NCBI GenBank assembly: GCA_949825065.1
Contig: OX463846.1
Coordinates: 5,041,366 to 5,105,365 of the forward strand
Direction of reading: 5' to 3'
Length of the DNA: 64,000 nucleotides
From: Odontocerum albicorne
Lineage: Eukaryota > Arthropoda > Insecta > Trichoptera > Odontoceridae
A program made the translations under genes and the position numbers. The first letter of the stretch is position 1. The number at the start of each line of letters is the position of its first letter. Below are positions 55,323 through 64,000 of the stretch, one piece after another. Under the pieces are notes generated by a model. That model had not been told where the DNA came from and searched no databases. It saw nothing but the letters and a program-made list of their open reading frames with translations.

Positions 55323-56190
55323 AGAGATGCGTGGACGCGCGGTAACGCACTAGACTTCCGTGCGGAAGGTTGCCGATTCAAACATCACACTGTGCTACTC
55401 CTTTCGAATGACACAGCCATTTTTTTATATAAGGATACCTATGACATCGGTCATATATATTGTGCTCCAATCGTCTCTCTTCGGAGTGACATAGGATCCA
55501 GTACAGCGGTGCGGCCGGAGAGTATGCTGATGTGCAAAGCCTCACTCACTTAACCTTTCCCTTCCTGTGCTAAAAAAATTCGCACATTGCGGTGCTGATT
55601 AATAATTGAAATTTAATTGTTGAAAACATGAAAAAAAAACATCGGTCGACGTTCACGAAATGAGCGAAGTGACCACCTCAAATGGATGCCCGCGAGCTAC
55701 TGAAGCGAGCGAACTGAGATTCTATTTCTTGCGTAACTGAGATTCTCCCATATACCGAAGTAGAGGGAGAGTGAGACGTGAATAGCGTCGCTTCCTCACC
55801 CATAGCGTTTTTTTTTAGAATTAATATACCTACGTCACACACTGGCACACGTTTGACTGTATTGGTGAATTTATTCTCGATTTTCACAAAATATCTCTGA
55901 TGTGGCCGATAAGTGCTAATTATTATTCATATTATTTTTTTTTATTCAATGCGTAAATGTATTACGAAGGAATACCTAAAATCTGAACCCAGTATTTATT
56001 ATATTTATAGAGATATTAAAGTTTTTAGAAGCAATGTGTACTAATTACACATCACAGGGAAGGAAGGGTTAAAGTACAGAAAACAAAGAAACAAAACTCC
56101 ACGGCACTGCTTCGATAGAATTGAATTGACGATGGAATGTTGAGGGGATTTACGACTACGAGGTCTAGCAACAATGACGAGGTGTTTGAA
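55323..56190 (+). repeat. SINE family B, split by a 515-bp TTAA element
   Basis: The head half (55323-55549) has CGCGCGGTAACGCACTAGAC, a B-box-like GCCGATTCAAACATCAC, GGATACCTATGACATCGGTC and GGATCCAGTACAGCGG. The distal half (56073-56190) has AACTCCACGGCACTGCTTCG, TTGAATTGACGATGGAATG and GACTACGAGGTCTAGCAACA, matching the reverse complement of 22600-22690. The join is at TTAA. Confidence 0.88.
55554..56068. mobile_element. TTAA-target non-autonomous DNA element, copy 2 (515 bp)
   Basis: Flanked by TTAA at 55550-55553 and 56069-56072. Ends CCTTTCCCTTCCTGTG and, reverse-complemented, CCCTTCCTTCCCTGTG (13 of 16). It shares its whole interior with 33753-34347 but has internal indels, including a short duplication around ACTGAGATTCT. 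No transposase. Confidence 0.92.
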
Positions 56191-56394
56191 AGGTGAAAAA
56201 ATCGATTCAAAATATTTTCAAACTAGGGGCGGAAAAAATATTGTGATATGAAAAATAAATATTGATCTATAGTATTAGAAAACAAGAGAAAAAGGAAATG
56301 ATAGAGAATCACAATGTTTTTAAATGTCTTTTATTTTCAAGTTGACTTCCTGAAGAAATAATAATGGTTTTTTTTTCAAATGAAGTGTTTATAA

Positions 56395-56695
56395 TTATTA
56401 TTTATTTATTTAACACTTACATTGCAAATACAATCTGGCAGGCTTATTGCCAGGCGGCAATCTCTTCCAACCAACCAGACAAAAGTAAATTAAGCAAGTT
56501 ACGTGGTTGCATCAATCATTCAAATGACTATCCATAAACACATACGTGAGCATATGCCCACGGACCCCACAAGGACGGACAATCACCCGTATAGTATATT
56601 ATTTTTCATGTAAAGTGAGATATCTTTAATCAAAAGAAAAGGAAGTGATGGTGGAGAGGAAAGGAAAAGAAAAATCAGGAATGAAACACGTTATT
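56395..56695 (-). repeat. Second copy of the 1-295 repeat
   Basis: Reverse complement of 1-290 over its full length: tail TTTATTTATTTAACACTTAC, hairpin ATTGCCAGGCGGCAAT, then GTTACGTGGTTGCATCAATC and CCGTATAGTATATTATTTTT. It continues to GGAAAAGAAAAATCAGGA, matching position 1, so the left border of the window cuts the first copy. Confidence 0.88.
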
Positions 56696-56699
56696 TTAC

Positions 56700-57120
56700 T
56701 GACTAGAAATTAAGAGTTTTTTCAGTCGCTTCTTAAAGCATGCCAAGGGCGGAGCGAGTCTTATATTGGTGTTTAACTGATTTCAGACTCTCACTGCATG
56801 GATTAATATATATCATTTCAAAGCCTTATGCTGCCAATCATGTTGTTATGAAAGATGAAAGGTATTTTTAGCAAGACCTTCACTTGATGATTGGAAAAGA
56901 CTGAATTAGGGCTAAGTATGTTAACTATCTCGAAGGGTTTCCATCTCTGTGCGGAGAGATCATAATGTTAAAAAATCGAGGCAACAAATAAGTTCTGATA
57001 CTGTAGAAGTAGGGAATTACGATATTTAAAAAAAATATATCGTCGATTTTATCATATATAGTATTCAATTTTTTTGTTTCTGAAATATTCAATTAAACGA
57101 TTGAATTCCTTCCAATCAAC
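56700..57120. other. Stretch without a recognised feature
   Basis: Nothing recognised. Could be the continuation (5' side) of the 1-295 repeat, which cannot be tested because the other copy is cut by the window. Confidence 0.3.
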
Positions 57121-57124
57121 GTGA

Positions 57125-57540
57125 TTTTGGCACTAATGGCATACTCGTATGGTACGAGTATATGTTTCAAAGAAAACACCACGCCCTTTCTCTGTTGGGA
57201 TAGACGGAGATTGAAACTTTTTTATCTCGACACACATCTTCATCCATTCATTCTTTTACATTCATACACCTTCTCACACAACATTTCTCTAACTTTCTAC
57301 GTTTCCTTTTGTCAAAATATAATTAATTTGAGTCAACCATACTCTTCTTGATATTTTTTTATAGCCTTCTACTCACTTTTGTACTTTATGTGTTTTTTAT
57401 TGGATTTTTTCATTCGTTCTACATGGACAAACAATCTCAGAGTGCTCTTCTTCATCTTACTCAACACACCAGCCTTAAGATCACATTTATCCCTAATCAC
57501 TTAGTAATAAGTGCATATGAACTCTGTGTCCATTATAATG
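57125..57540 (-). pseudogene. LINE family D fragment, antisense
   Basis: CTCTGTTGGGATAGACGGAG, ATCTCGACACACATCTTCAT, TCTACGTTTCCTTTTGTC and CATCTTACTCAACACACCAG. The same order appears at 58100-58400. Confidence 0.6.
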
Positions 57541-57594
57541 GACATCAGATCTGAAGAGATTAACATTGCAATAATACTAGAATGTATTTAAAAA

Positions 57595-57667
57595 CAATTG
57601 GGTTCGAACGGGAATTGATACACGACCCAGGTGTCATACCATACCAACTAGGCTGCAGAAGGAGCTA
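57595..57667 (-). repeat. SINE family A, tRNA-like head
   Basis: Minus strand: CTCCTTCTGCAGCCTAGTTG, then CCTGGGTCGTGTATCAATTC and CGTTCGAACCC (B box). Immediately to the right the + strand shows an A-box-like CTAGTGGCCTAGGTAGTAAG, so two heads lie back to back. Confidence 0.6.
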
Positions 57668-58099
57668 GTGGCCTAGGTAGTAAGACAACTTATAATTGTA
57701 GTTAAAATAAATTAAATTACTTTTCCCCGTAATATGAGAATACCCATTCTACAAACGAAGGTTCTAACGACGTCATTCAACCTTTTGAATCAATAACATG
57801 TCGCTTAATTAAGCGGAATTTCGCAAAAATAGACCATACTCATATAAAACTGTAGTCAAGTTCTCTTTCAAATTTGTTGATAGCGCCGTATACCTTAGAC
57901 TATTCTTCTACCGTGGTCTGATATTGCAGATCCTCATCTGATTACGTGCCAGTTGAATGCATCTTCCGAAAGCACACCAGGTGTTGGGGGAGGGGTGGGG
58001 GGGGGGTGCTGTCGGACATCAAAGGATCTCTCTCAAATGTGAGGCGGCTCCATGTGGATCCAACTAAGAATTTAAACCAGTGTCAATTGCGGTGAAGAT

Positions 58100-58460
58100 G
58101 ACTTGAGTGTTTGCCTGACGTGTCCATTTCATATTACATACTTATCTCGACACACGTTTTTCGCCTCCTCAACATCCTTTCTTCCTCTGACTTTCTACGT
58201 CTCCTTCTTTCAAAAAATCATTCACTTGATCCAATCGTACTTAAGTTGTTCTTATTCTACCACGCCTTCTCATATTCGCACGATACATATTTGATTTATT
58301 AATATCTCTTGATTCACTCGTTCATCGTGCCCAAACCATCTCCGAGTTCTCTTATTCAACTTACTCAACACGTCAACCTTAAATTCATATTCATCTGTAA
58401 TAACTTAATTATGTATTCTGTCATAGTTTGTAATACGAGTACATCAAACTCTGTTATTTA
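58100..58460 (-). pseudogene. LINE family D fragment, antisense
   Basis: ATCTCGACACACGTTTTTCG, CTGACTTTCTACGTCTCC, CAAACCATCTCCGAGTTC and CTTACTCAACACGTCAACC. It joins a reverse transcriptase fragment of the same strand on its right. Confidence 0.65.
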
Positions 58461-58499
58461 TCTTAACTCTCGCCATCGCCGTCATCAGTATACATAAAT

Positions 58500-58790
58500 T
58501 TTAATATATTCCCTTCGACATTTGTATACCATCCATTGACTTCTGTAGTTCCTTCACACATAAAACTATGTAAATATTAAGCATGCGCCATGACATAACG
58601 AATCCTTGTTTTACCCCTTCTGAAATATTAAACCACCCAGTCAATACACCGTTTGCTCTTATAGATGTTATACTTAATTTACGTGTTAATTTACACAACA
58701 TCCATTCAATATTTTTTTCTTATTACATGGTCACATGCTTTTTCAAAATCCACAAACGCTAATTTTATATGAAGTAACGTTTAATATGTG
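58500..58790 (-). pseudogene. LINE reverse transcriptase fragment
   Basis: The minus strand encodes AFVDFEKACDHV (catalytic motif A, near 58770-58735). After a frameshift come LTRKLSITSIRANGVLTGWF and ISEGVKQGFVMSWRMLNIYI (the GV.QG.VMSP motif). This is the part upstream of the family D C-terminal fragment next to it, so 58100-58790 is probably one decayed LINE copy. Confidence 0.75.
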
Positions 58791-58799
58791 TAGATTCAT

Positions 58800-59060
58800 A
58801 TTATAGATACGACCACACCACTTCCGTGTCGGGATAAACAAAAAGGACAGAGCGTTTCGTTTTTTCCACGTTCATTCGTTTTCTCCTACAGTTCTTTCTT
58901 TTTAATCTTTCCTATTTTCAATACATAATTACTTCGCTCTAACGACATATTTTAGTCTTCCTTTCGTACGCTTTCCACCCACTTCATATTAAATATTTCT
59001 TTTGTCAACCTTTCATCACTTATACGTTCTACATACCAAGAGCACATTTGAATACTCTAT
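58800..59060 (-). pseudogene. LINE family D 3' end, another antisense copy
   Basis: ACACCACTTCCGTGTCGGGA, CACGTTCATTCGTTTTCTCC and AGTCTTCCTTTCGTACGC are in the order of the family's antisense end. It lies directly against the reverse transcriptase fragment, so copies have inserted into each other. Confidence 0.5.
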
Positions 59061-59070
59061 TTTATTATAC

Positions 59071-59171
59071 CTGTCACTATACCATATTATTATATGATAT
59101 CTGGCACTATACCATATTATAATATATGTCACTATACCATATTATTATAACATATCTGTCACTATACCATA
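59071..59171 (+). repeat. About 30-bp tandem repeat, 3-4 units
   Basis: Unit CTGTCACTATACCATATTAT plus an AT-rich part of varying length. Confidence 0.85.
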
Positions 59172-59679
59172 TGTATCCTTAAATACTCCATTCCAAATTC
59201 TGTCATTTATTGTCTCTTCATATATTTTCTTGAACCTTTACTTGTTATATAATCTTCAATATGTACGTACTTCTTTTATAATCTTCAATGTGTACGCTTC
59301 ATTCCCATACAATAAAAAATGCCAATTATGCGTTGTTGTGAACCATTGTTTCTTACCATCATTTACAAACAGTTGAAATAATGGAATCGAGACAATTCAA
59401 TAACTGCATGTATGGTTTGCTGGAGAATTTTCAATGAGAGTTGAACCCAGTGATATTTTGGACATTTTATCAATCTTAGATCGTAACAGGGAGAGTTGTT
59501 GAATGTAGTAAGGTATTTTCGATATTTTCTCAATCTTAGGTTTTGATTGGCAGACTGGTTATTCAATTTACATTTAGTCTAAATTTTTATATTTTTATTT
59601 TACGAATGATATCGAACGGCGTGTAGCTATTCTAAATTGAGTTAATGAGGCACTAAAACATACTCGTATATATTTGAAC

Positions 59680-60200
59680 TCCACGGTATTAAAGTCTGCT
59701 AAGATGATAATCCACAACAGTATTCTAGTACCAACTCTGAAGAATGTAAATGAAACGTGGACGTTGAAAAATATTTCAAGAAACCAGATACATGTTATAG
59801 AAATGCGTGAGCTGATAAGAATAGGTAGGATGACAATGTATGACATAATACGTAATGAAATGATGAAGGTTGGATGTGACTTTGGCTGATGTGTTAAATA
59901 ATATGAAGAATAACACTCAGAGATGGTTTGGGCACGTAGCACGAAAGAATGAAGAAACACTAACAATACAAATACAGTTCTAACGTGAGTGGAATTTGTG
60001 TTAGAGGAAGATCAAAGAAAGTATGGTTGGATCAAATGAATGATATTTTGAAAGAAGGAAATATAAGTATGAGAGATTTTAGGAGCGGTACAAAAAGGTG
60101 TATGAATGTGGAAGAGGCAGGGAAACGACATAACGATATGTTTATATGTATGTGTTTAAGAATACTACGTTCAAAGAAGATTACTCGTACAACTGTTACA
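59680..60200 (+). pseudogene. LINE family D C-terminal region, sense copy
   Basis: Pieces in order: NETWTLKNISRNQIHVIEMR, LIRIGRMTMYDIIRNEMMK (stop), RWFGHVARKNEETLTIQIQF (stop) and RGRSKKVWLDQMNDILKEGN. This is the standard C-terminal region after the reverse transcriptase (E.W.L......IEMR, RWFGHV.R, GR..K.W.D...). Stops and at least one frame change make it a relic. Confidence 0.8.
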
Positions 60201-60234
60201 GGATGATTGAATATTTGTGGGTGCTAGAAGACAT

Positions 60235-60600
60235 ATATACAGATATAAAGCATCACGCCATATCCCTTGCAGGGTAGGCAGAGATAACCGATATCTAAAC
60301 TTTTCTATCAAAAAACGCAATTTTCGCCTCCTCCACATTCATACATTTCGTCATGCACAATCTTCTATCATTCATACTTCTCACTTTACCGTCCTTCAAA
60401 ATGTGGTCCATTTATTCCAACCATGGTTTTCTCGGTCTAAATATTTTACGCACACCTTGCACTTGTGTACTCGCTTAGTAATTTTTTTTCAATCATTCTC
60501 TCCACATGTACAAACCAGTTTAAAGTTTTTTTCTTCATCTTACTTAAAACATCCCCGTTTTCATTTTCTGATGTCTTTATTCCGTCTGCTTTCAAAGGAA
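60235..60600 (-). pseudogene. LINE family D 3' end, antisense copy
   Basis: CATCACGCCATATCCCTTGC, GGGTAGGCAGAGATAACCG, CCTCCACATTCATACATTTC and CTCTCCACATGTACAAACC. It stands tail to tail with the sense copy 59680-60200, about 35 bp apart. Confidence 0.75.
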
Positions 60601-60609
60601 ATATAACGT

Positions 60610-60985
60610 TTTTTTCTCTAAAGTTTACTGTTACTCGTACGATTCTGTAATAATTGACTTAGTAATATAATATATTATATTATATACTTAGTAAGATGGC
60701 GTGTACCTGTATGTTTAGATTCTACATATAAACACAGTGAAGGGCTTAACGTCAAGCTAGATATAGGGGATTTTGTAACTATTGCGCAAAACATTTCAAA
60801 TATTGTACTGAATATAAATTAATTGGAATTTAGAAAGAGCTTGAACAAAGAAAAAAATGTGACGATACTTTAACATATTTTAAAATCACTCTTTCCAACA
60901 GGAAGTACTTATTTAAATATTCGAAAAAAATAAAAAAATCTGTTGTATTTATTCAGTTCTACATTTGATGAGTTGGTACTTGAGC
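60610..60985. other. AT-rich stretch without a gene
   Basis: A (TA)n-like segment lies near 60664-60690. Nothing else recognised. Confidence 0.4.
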
Positions 60986-60986
60986 C

Positions 60987-61400
60987 AATGTAACGGTTTG
61001 CTCTCATGAACCCGAATTCAAAATCCAACCTTAAAACTAAACTCTAAGACCATGGCCACCCAGGTAGGAGCCTCGCTTGATGCTCAGAGCTATTCTGTGA
61101 GTTAGGCGGCATCTCCTAGCGAACCAACGTACCGCATACTATCGCAGTGGCCACACTGCACGCTTCGCGCCACGTTGCATAGCGAACAGACGTGTTGGTT
61201 AATTTACAAGATAGCAGATTTTTAATGACAGCTGTGTATAAAAGGGAGCCATTGTGGAACCCATCGAGCGAATTATAGAAAAATGTACCTGTAATAAAAT
61301 CACTTTGGAATGAAGTTGCACATAAAGTAAATAAAGATGGTAAGTTATTTTGAGAGTGACATCGTGTGTTGACTCAACCGCTCCCAACTGTCAAATGAAT
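60987..61400 (+). promoter_or_regulatory. LTR-like promoter region
   Basis: TGTAACGG at 60987 is a plausible LTR start. GTGTATAAAAGGGAGCC with a consensus TATA box (61237-61244) is followed about 55 bp later by AATAAAATCA and by AAATAAAGATGG. This is the layout of a retroviral-type LTR (promoter, then poly(A) signal). I found no second LTR, no clear end and no primer-binding site, so a solo LTR and an ordinary promoter remain open. Confidence 0.35.
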
Positions 61401-61432
61401 TTGTGTGTAGCACTTTGGTGTGGCCAGGCATG

Positions 61433-61476
61433 AAGTCATCTAGTATATGAGTCACGACTCATATACTAGATGACTT
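61433..61476. repeat. Perfect 44-bp palindrome
   Basis: AAGTCATCTAGTATATGAGT plus C, a 2-bp centre (AC), and the exact reverse complement. All 21 pairs match. It is followed by ordinary AT-rich DNA. Confidence 0.97.
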
Positions 61477-61479
61477 TCA

Positions 61480-61795
61480 CTGAAAAGAATCAGATTGATA
61501 TACCACAAAGAAAAAACTGGTATTTATCAGACAAATAACATAGTTTGTAAAAATTGTAAAATATCACACTGTTGATGGTTTGTTGTCTGTATGTTATCTG
61601 GACACCTTACTCCTTCATTGAATTCTTTTATGAATATTTGATTGGGGTTGTTAGAAGAAAAACAGGGGGGTAGACTGGAAAGGATAGAATTTTTCGGTAA
61701 AGCGATGTGACTTTATAAGATATATATTTGAAATAGATAAATACAGGGGATTTATAAATATATGCTTACATAAGTGTTCTTTGCACAATTCGCGC
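61480..61795. other. Stretch without a recognised feature
   Basis: Nothing recognised. Confidence 0.35.
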
Positions 61796-61799
61796 CTAC

Positions 61800-62270
61800 C
61801 GTTGCGTGGTTCGTAATATTTGTTTGAGTATGGGGTAAACTAGATTTATGATCGCGTCGTAGTTTGATAGTGAGCTTATCCGAGGGTTGGGATGGTTCAG
61901 GAATGAGCTGTAGAACCTCTCAGCCAGAAAGATCGCGAATTATCCTATGATTTGGAGACCTGTGCTTTCATGGAGCTGTTTGTCGCTTACAAAGTACGGT
62001 GAATCCATTAAGGTGGGCGTAGCTTTGTTTGTGCATATGGGTTTCGGCTGCGTGATCCCAGACCGGAATGGCGTACGTTATCTGAGGATGTATGATGACC
62101 TTGTGCAAGTTCAACTTGTTACGAGGTGACATCTTACTATGTCTGCCCAAGAGTGGATATAAGACTTTCAGAGAACCGTATGCCTACCCGGTGATGTTCT
62201 TCTTCCAGGACAGCTTCGTGTCGAGGGAAGTCACATGTAAAACACCATTTGGAATACCAAGTTAATCCAT
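61800..62270 (-). pseudogene. Jockey-like LINE C-terminal fragment
   Basis: The minus strand encodes LDTKLSWKKNITG (62240-62200), a stop, and then GRHSKMSPRNKLNLHKVIIH and PQITYAIPVWDHAAETH (62150-62040). In the intact Jockey ORF2 the equivalent segment is MDSKLSWRLH...SRKNKLLVYKLIVRPVITYAAPVW. It is a related but distinct element, 5'-truncated and broken. Confidence 0.82.
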
Positions 62271-62279
62271 TTTTGTTAG

Positions 62280-62860
62280 TACAATCGGATTATTTATTCT
62301 ATCAAATGCTTTTTTCAAAGTCTTGCTTGCAAGAATGATAAACACAGACAACTTAACGATCCCAAACATTTTATAATACCCTCCCGCAAACTGATCCGAC
62401 GAAGACCTACAAAGGGGAATCCCCATTGTCATCACAGTTGCATCTTTCTGGGCTCATAGTATATAGATCGGCGCTGTTAACACGATTGAAATGGTAAAAT
62501 GCTTATTTACGCACAATTAAAAAAAACCATAAAATTATGATGACAAAACAAAATATTTGCGTTCCTTTAAATAATAGAGTAGGCGGAAATAAACCCTGGG
62601 TCAACTCTGAAGGTAGCCTAAGAAGGTTTTTGAGATATCTTTGCACGAATATATAATATTATAACGAGGAAGAGAAGGGTTGTACGGGTCTTCTCATATC
62701 TCCATCATTATTTATGGTCTCCTGTTCGACAGACTTAATTTATTTACGATGTTCACTATCAAATTAATATATAAAAGTGATTTTTGGAAAATAGGTAGTC
62801 AAACGAAACATGCTTAATTTGTTTGGATTTACCGATAAAGATAAAATTTAATGGATAAGT
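62280..62860. other. Stretch without a recognised feature
   Basis: Possibly further decayed Jockey-like sequence near 62280-62340. Nothing firm. Confidence 0.3.
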
Positions 62861-62867
62861 GTAGCAA

Positions 62868-63003
62868 TGCCATGTAGCAATCTCAACTCTTTCAATTAGT
62901 CAATTTTTTTTTAAAGAAAATTGAATACCATATTTAGAATGTACTCCGCAACTGCTATTTTGGAGACAGGCGACTTACCAACTAAACCCCGAAGATAGTC
63001 CTC
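62868..63003 (-). repeat. SINE family A, decayed minus-strand copy
   Basis: Minus strand: GACTATCTTCGGGGTTTAGT, TGGTAAGTCGCCTGTCTCC; tail side AGTTGAGATTGCTACATGGC. The B box is lost. Confidence 0.6.
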
Positions 63004-63009
63004 TACATG

Positions 63010-63710
63010 TTAACACATATGTTAGTGTGAATATTTCAAAACACTGCTGAATTTAAAAAAAAATCTTTAGATCTTATGTTTTTTTATAAAACACGAGGAA
63101 TACTGTAATCGATGTGTTTGTTTTATGATTGATTATGGTCTAAATACTTTACTGGGTAAAATATTTAGAAGATTCTTCAGAAAGTTTTTGATCCTTTAGG
63201 GAAAGTTAATCAAAAAAGACTCCGCTAAAATCTCAGCCCATTTCGTTTCTTTTAGTTAATGAAGTGTACTAAACAAGAAATTAACGTCTATTTGTGAAAT
63301 AAGGCTTTCAACGTAATTCAGAACTTTTATGTTAATGTTGATAAACGAATTGTTTGAGAGCGAGTAATAAGAAAAAGCAACGTTAATTAACACAAAAAGA
63401 GATCTTTAAGTAAATGCGTTCAGTGTACTTTAACATGCGATTTAACTCTTAAAGAGGATTTAAAGAATTTTAATTTAATGTTTGAAGTGTAAGAACAAAA
63501 TATATATGAATGAACAGACGTTGAACCACCTTTTGTGAAATTTTAAGATGATCTTAAATATTCAAAGGAGTATTTGAGTCAATGTGTTCAAAGCACCTGA
63601 AAACAAATTTATGAAATATTTGATGAACGACAAAATTAAACTTTTAGTTTAATTTAATTTCCAGTTTTTTTCTTTTCTCGTAGTATGGTTTTTTTTCTCT
63701 CACGATTAGA
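63010..63710. other. AT-rich stretch without a gene
   Basis: Nothing recognised. Confidence 0.4.
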
Positions 63711-63714
63711 TGTT

Positions 63715-63900
63715 CAGATTTCTCATCTCTGTTACAGCCTCAGGAGTTGTTCAATAGATTTCCTCCAGTTCTCCCAGGAATGAAAGTATTGGAAATTTGT
63801 CCATGAAGTATTCAGACCATTCCACATGAATTGGCACAGTACAAAGTGAGCAATCAGGGTACTGGACGTTGTTACCACAGAAAATGATTATATAAGTCTA
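63715..63900 (-). repeat. Unclassified dispersed repeat, copy 2
   Basis: Reverse complement of phrases at 6225-6440: GTTCAGATTTCTCATCTC, CAGCCTCAGGAGTTG, AGATTTCCTCCAGTTCTCCC. Beyond this the similarity fades. Confidence 0.55.
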
Positions 63901-64000
63901 TTAACGATAGGCATACCTGTTGTATATATTTTTATCAATGTTTTTTTCTCTATGTCGTCTCTGATAACTAGAAACAGTTTAAGCCATTAACTCTATCTGC

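Noticed and set aside
1..64000. Viral, phage or prokaryotic operon
   Set aside because: No gene clusters, ribosome binding sites or phage genes; composition, introns and element types are those of an insect nuclear genome.

Overview
The window looks like a gene-poor stretch of an insect (arthropod) nuclear genome. It is AT-rich (very roughly 30% GC by eye), has no operons and almost no long open frames. It is crowded with element types typical of insect genomes: Jockey-type and other non-LTR retrotransposons, mariner (DD34D), hAT and TTAA-target DNA transposons, tRNA-derived SINEs, Penelope-like elements and LTR fragments. The insect order cannot be fixed from the sequence alone. Positions 6552-6751 are an assembly gap of exactly 200 N.

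The dominant single feature is a nearly complete Jockey-type retrotransposon on the + strand (about 17025-22352). ORF1 is a gag-like protein with three zinc knuckles. ORF2 (18580-21363, 927 codons) is intact and carries the endonuclease and reverse transcriptase. ORF1 has one in-frame TAG; ORF2 starts inside the ORF1 stop region (ATGGCTAG). Its GC-rich sequence contrasts sharply with its surroundings.

The only convincing trace of a host gene is one exon on the minus strand (8400-8272). It has a splice acceptor, a start codon, a signal-peptide-like N-terminus and a GTAAGT donor. A possible terminal exon in matching phase lies at 5841-5771.

Region by region. 0-9 kb: decayed mariner, LINE 3' ends and the host exon. 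9-13.3 kb: a palindromic 79-bp satellite and several SINEs. 14-16.2 kb: a possible hAT-like element holding LINE debris. 16.9-22.4 kb: a small foldback element and the Jockey element. 22.6-25.5 kb: SINEs, mariner pieces in opposite orientations and a 42-bp tandem array that keeps an open frame. 27-34.4 kb: LINE 3' ends, Penelope-like ends with hammerhead-like motifs, an LTR on the minus strand and a near-perfect 50-bp array (14 units). 35-44 kb: more arrays, a SINE split by a 785-bp TTAA element, and a Penelope-like element with a GIY-YIG endonuclease reading frame. 48.9-51.5 kb: two hAT elements abutting at one shared 8-bp target site. 53-56.2 kb: a 26-bp array, a third hAT element and a second SINE split by a TTAA element. 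57-60.6 kb: a cluster of LINE fragments in both orientations. 60.6-64 kb: an LTR-like promoter region, a perfect 44-bp palindrome and another Jockey fragment.

The elements interact mainly by nesting, and several nestings can be dated relative to each other because target-site duplications and the interrupted hosts are both visible. SINE family A shares its 3' tail with a non-tRNA repeat, as expected for a SINE mobilised by a partner LINE. I did not find a new multi-gene system. The best leads are the nested and shared-target insertions, the hammerhead-like motifs in inverted Penelope-like ends, the covarying tail hairpin, the array that may have grown from a LINE fragment, and the excess of the 8-mer TACTCGTA throughout the window.
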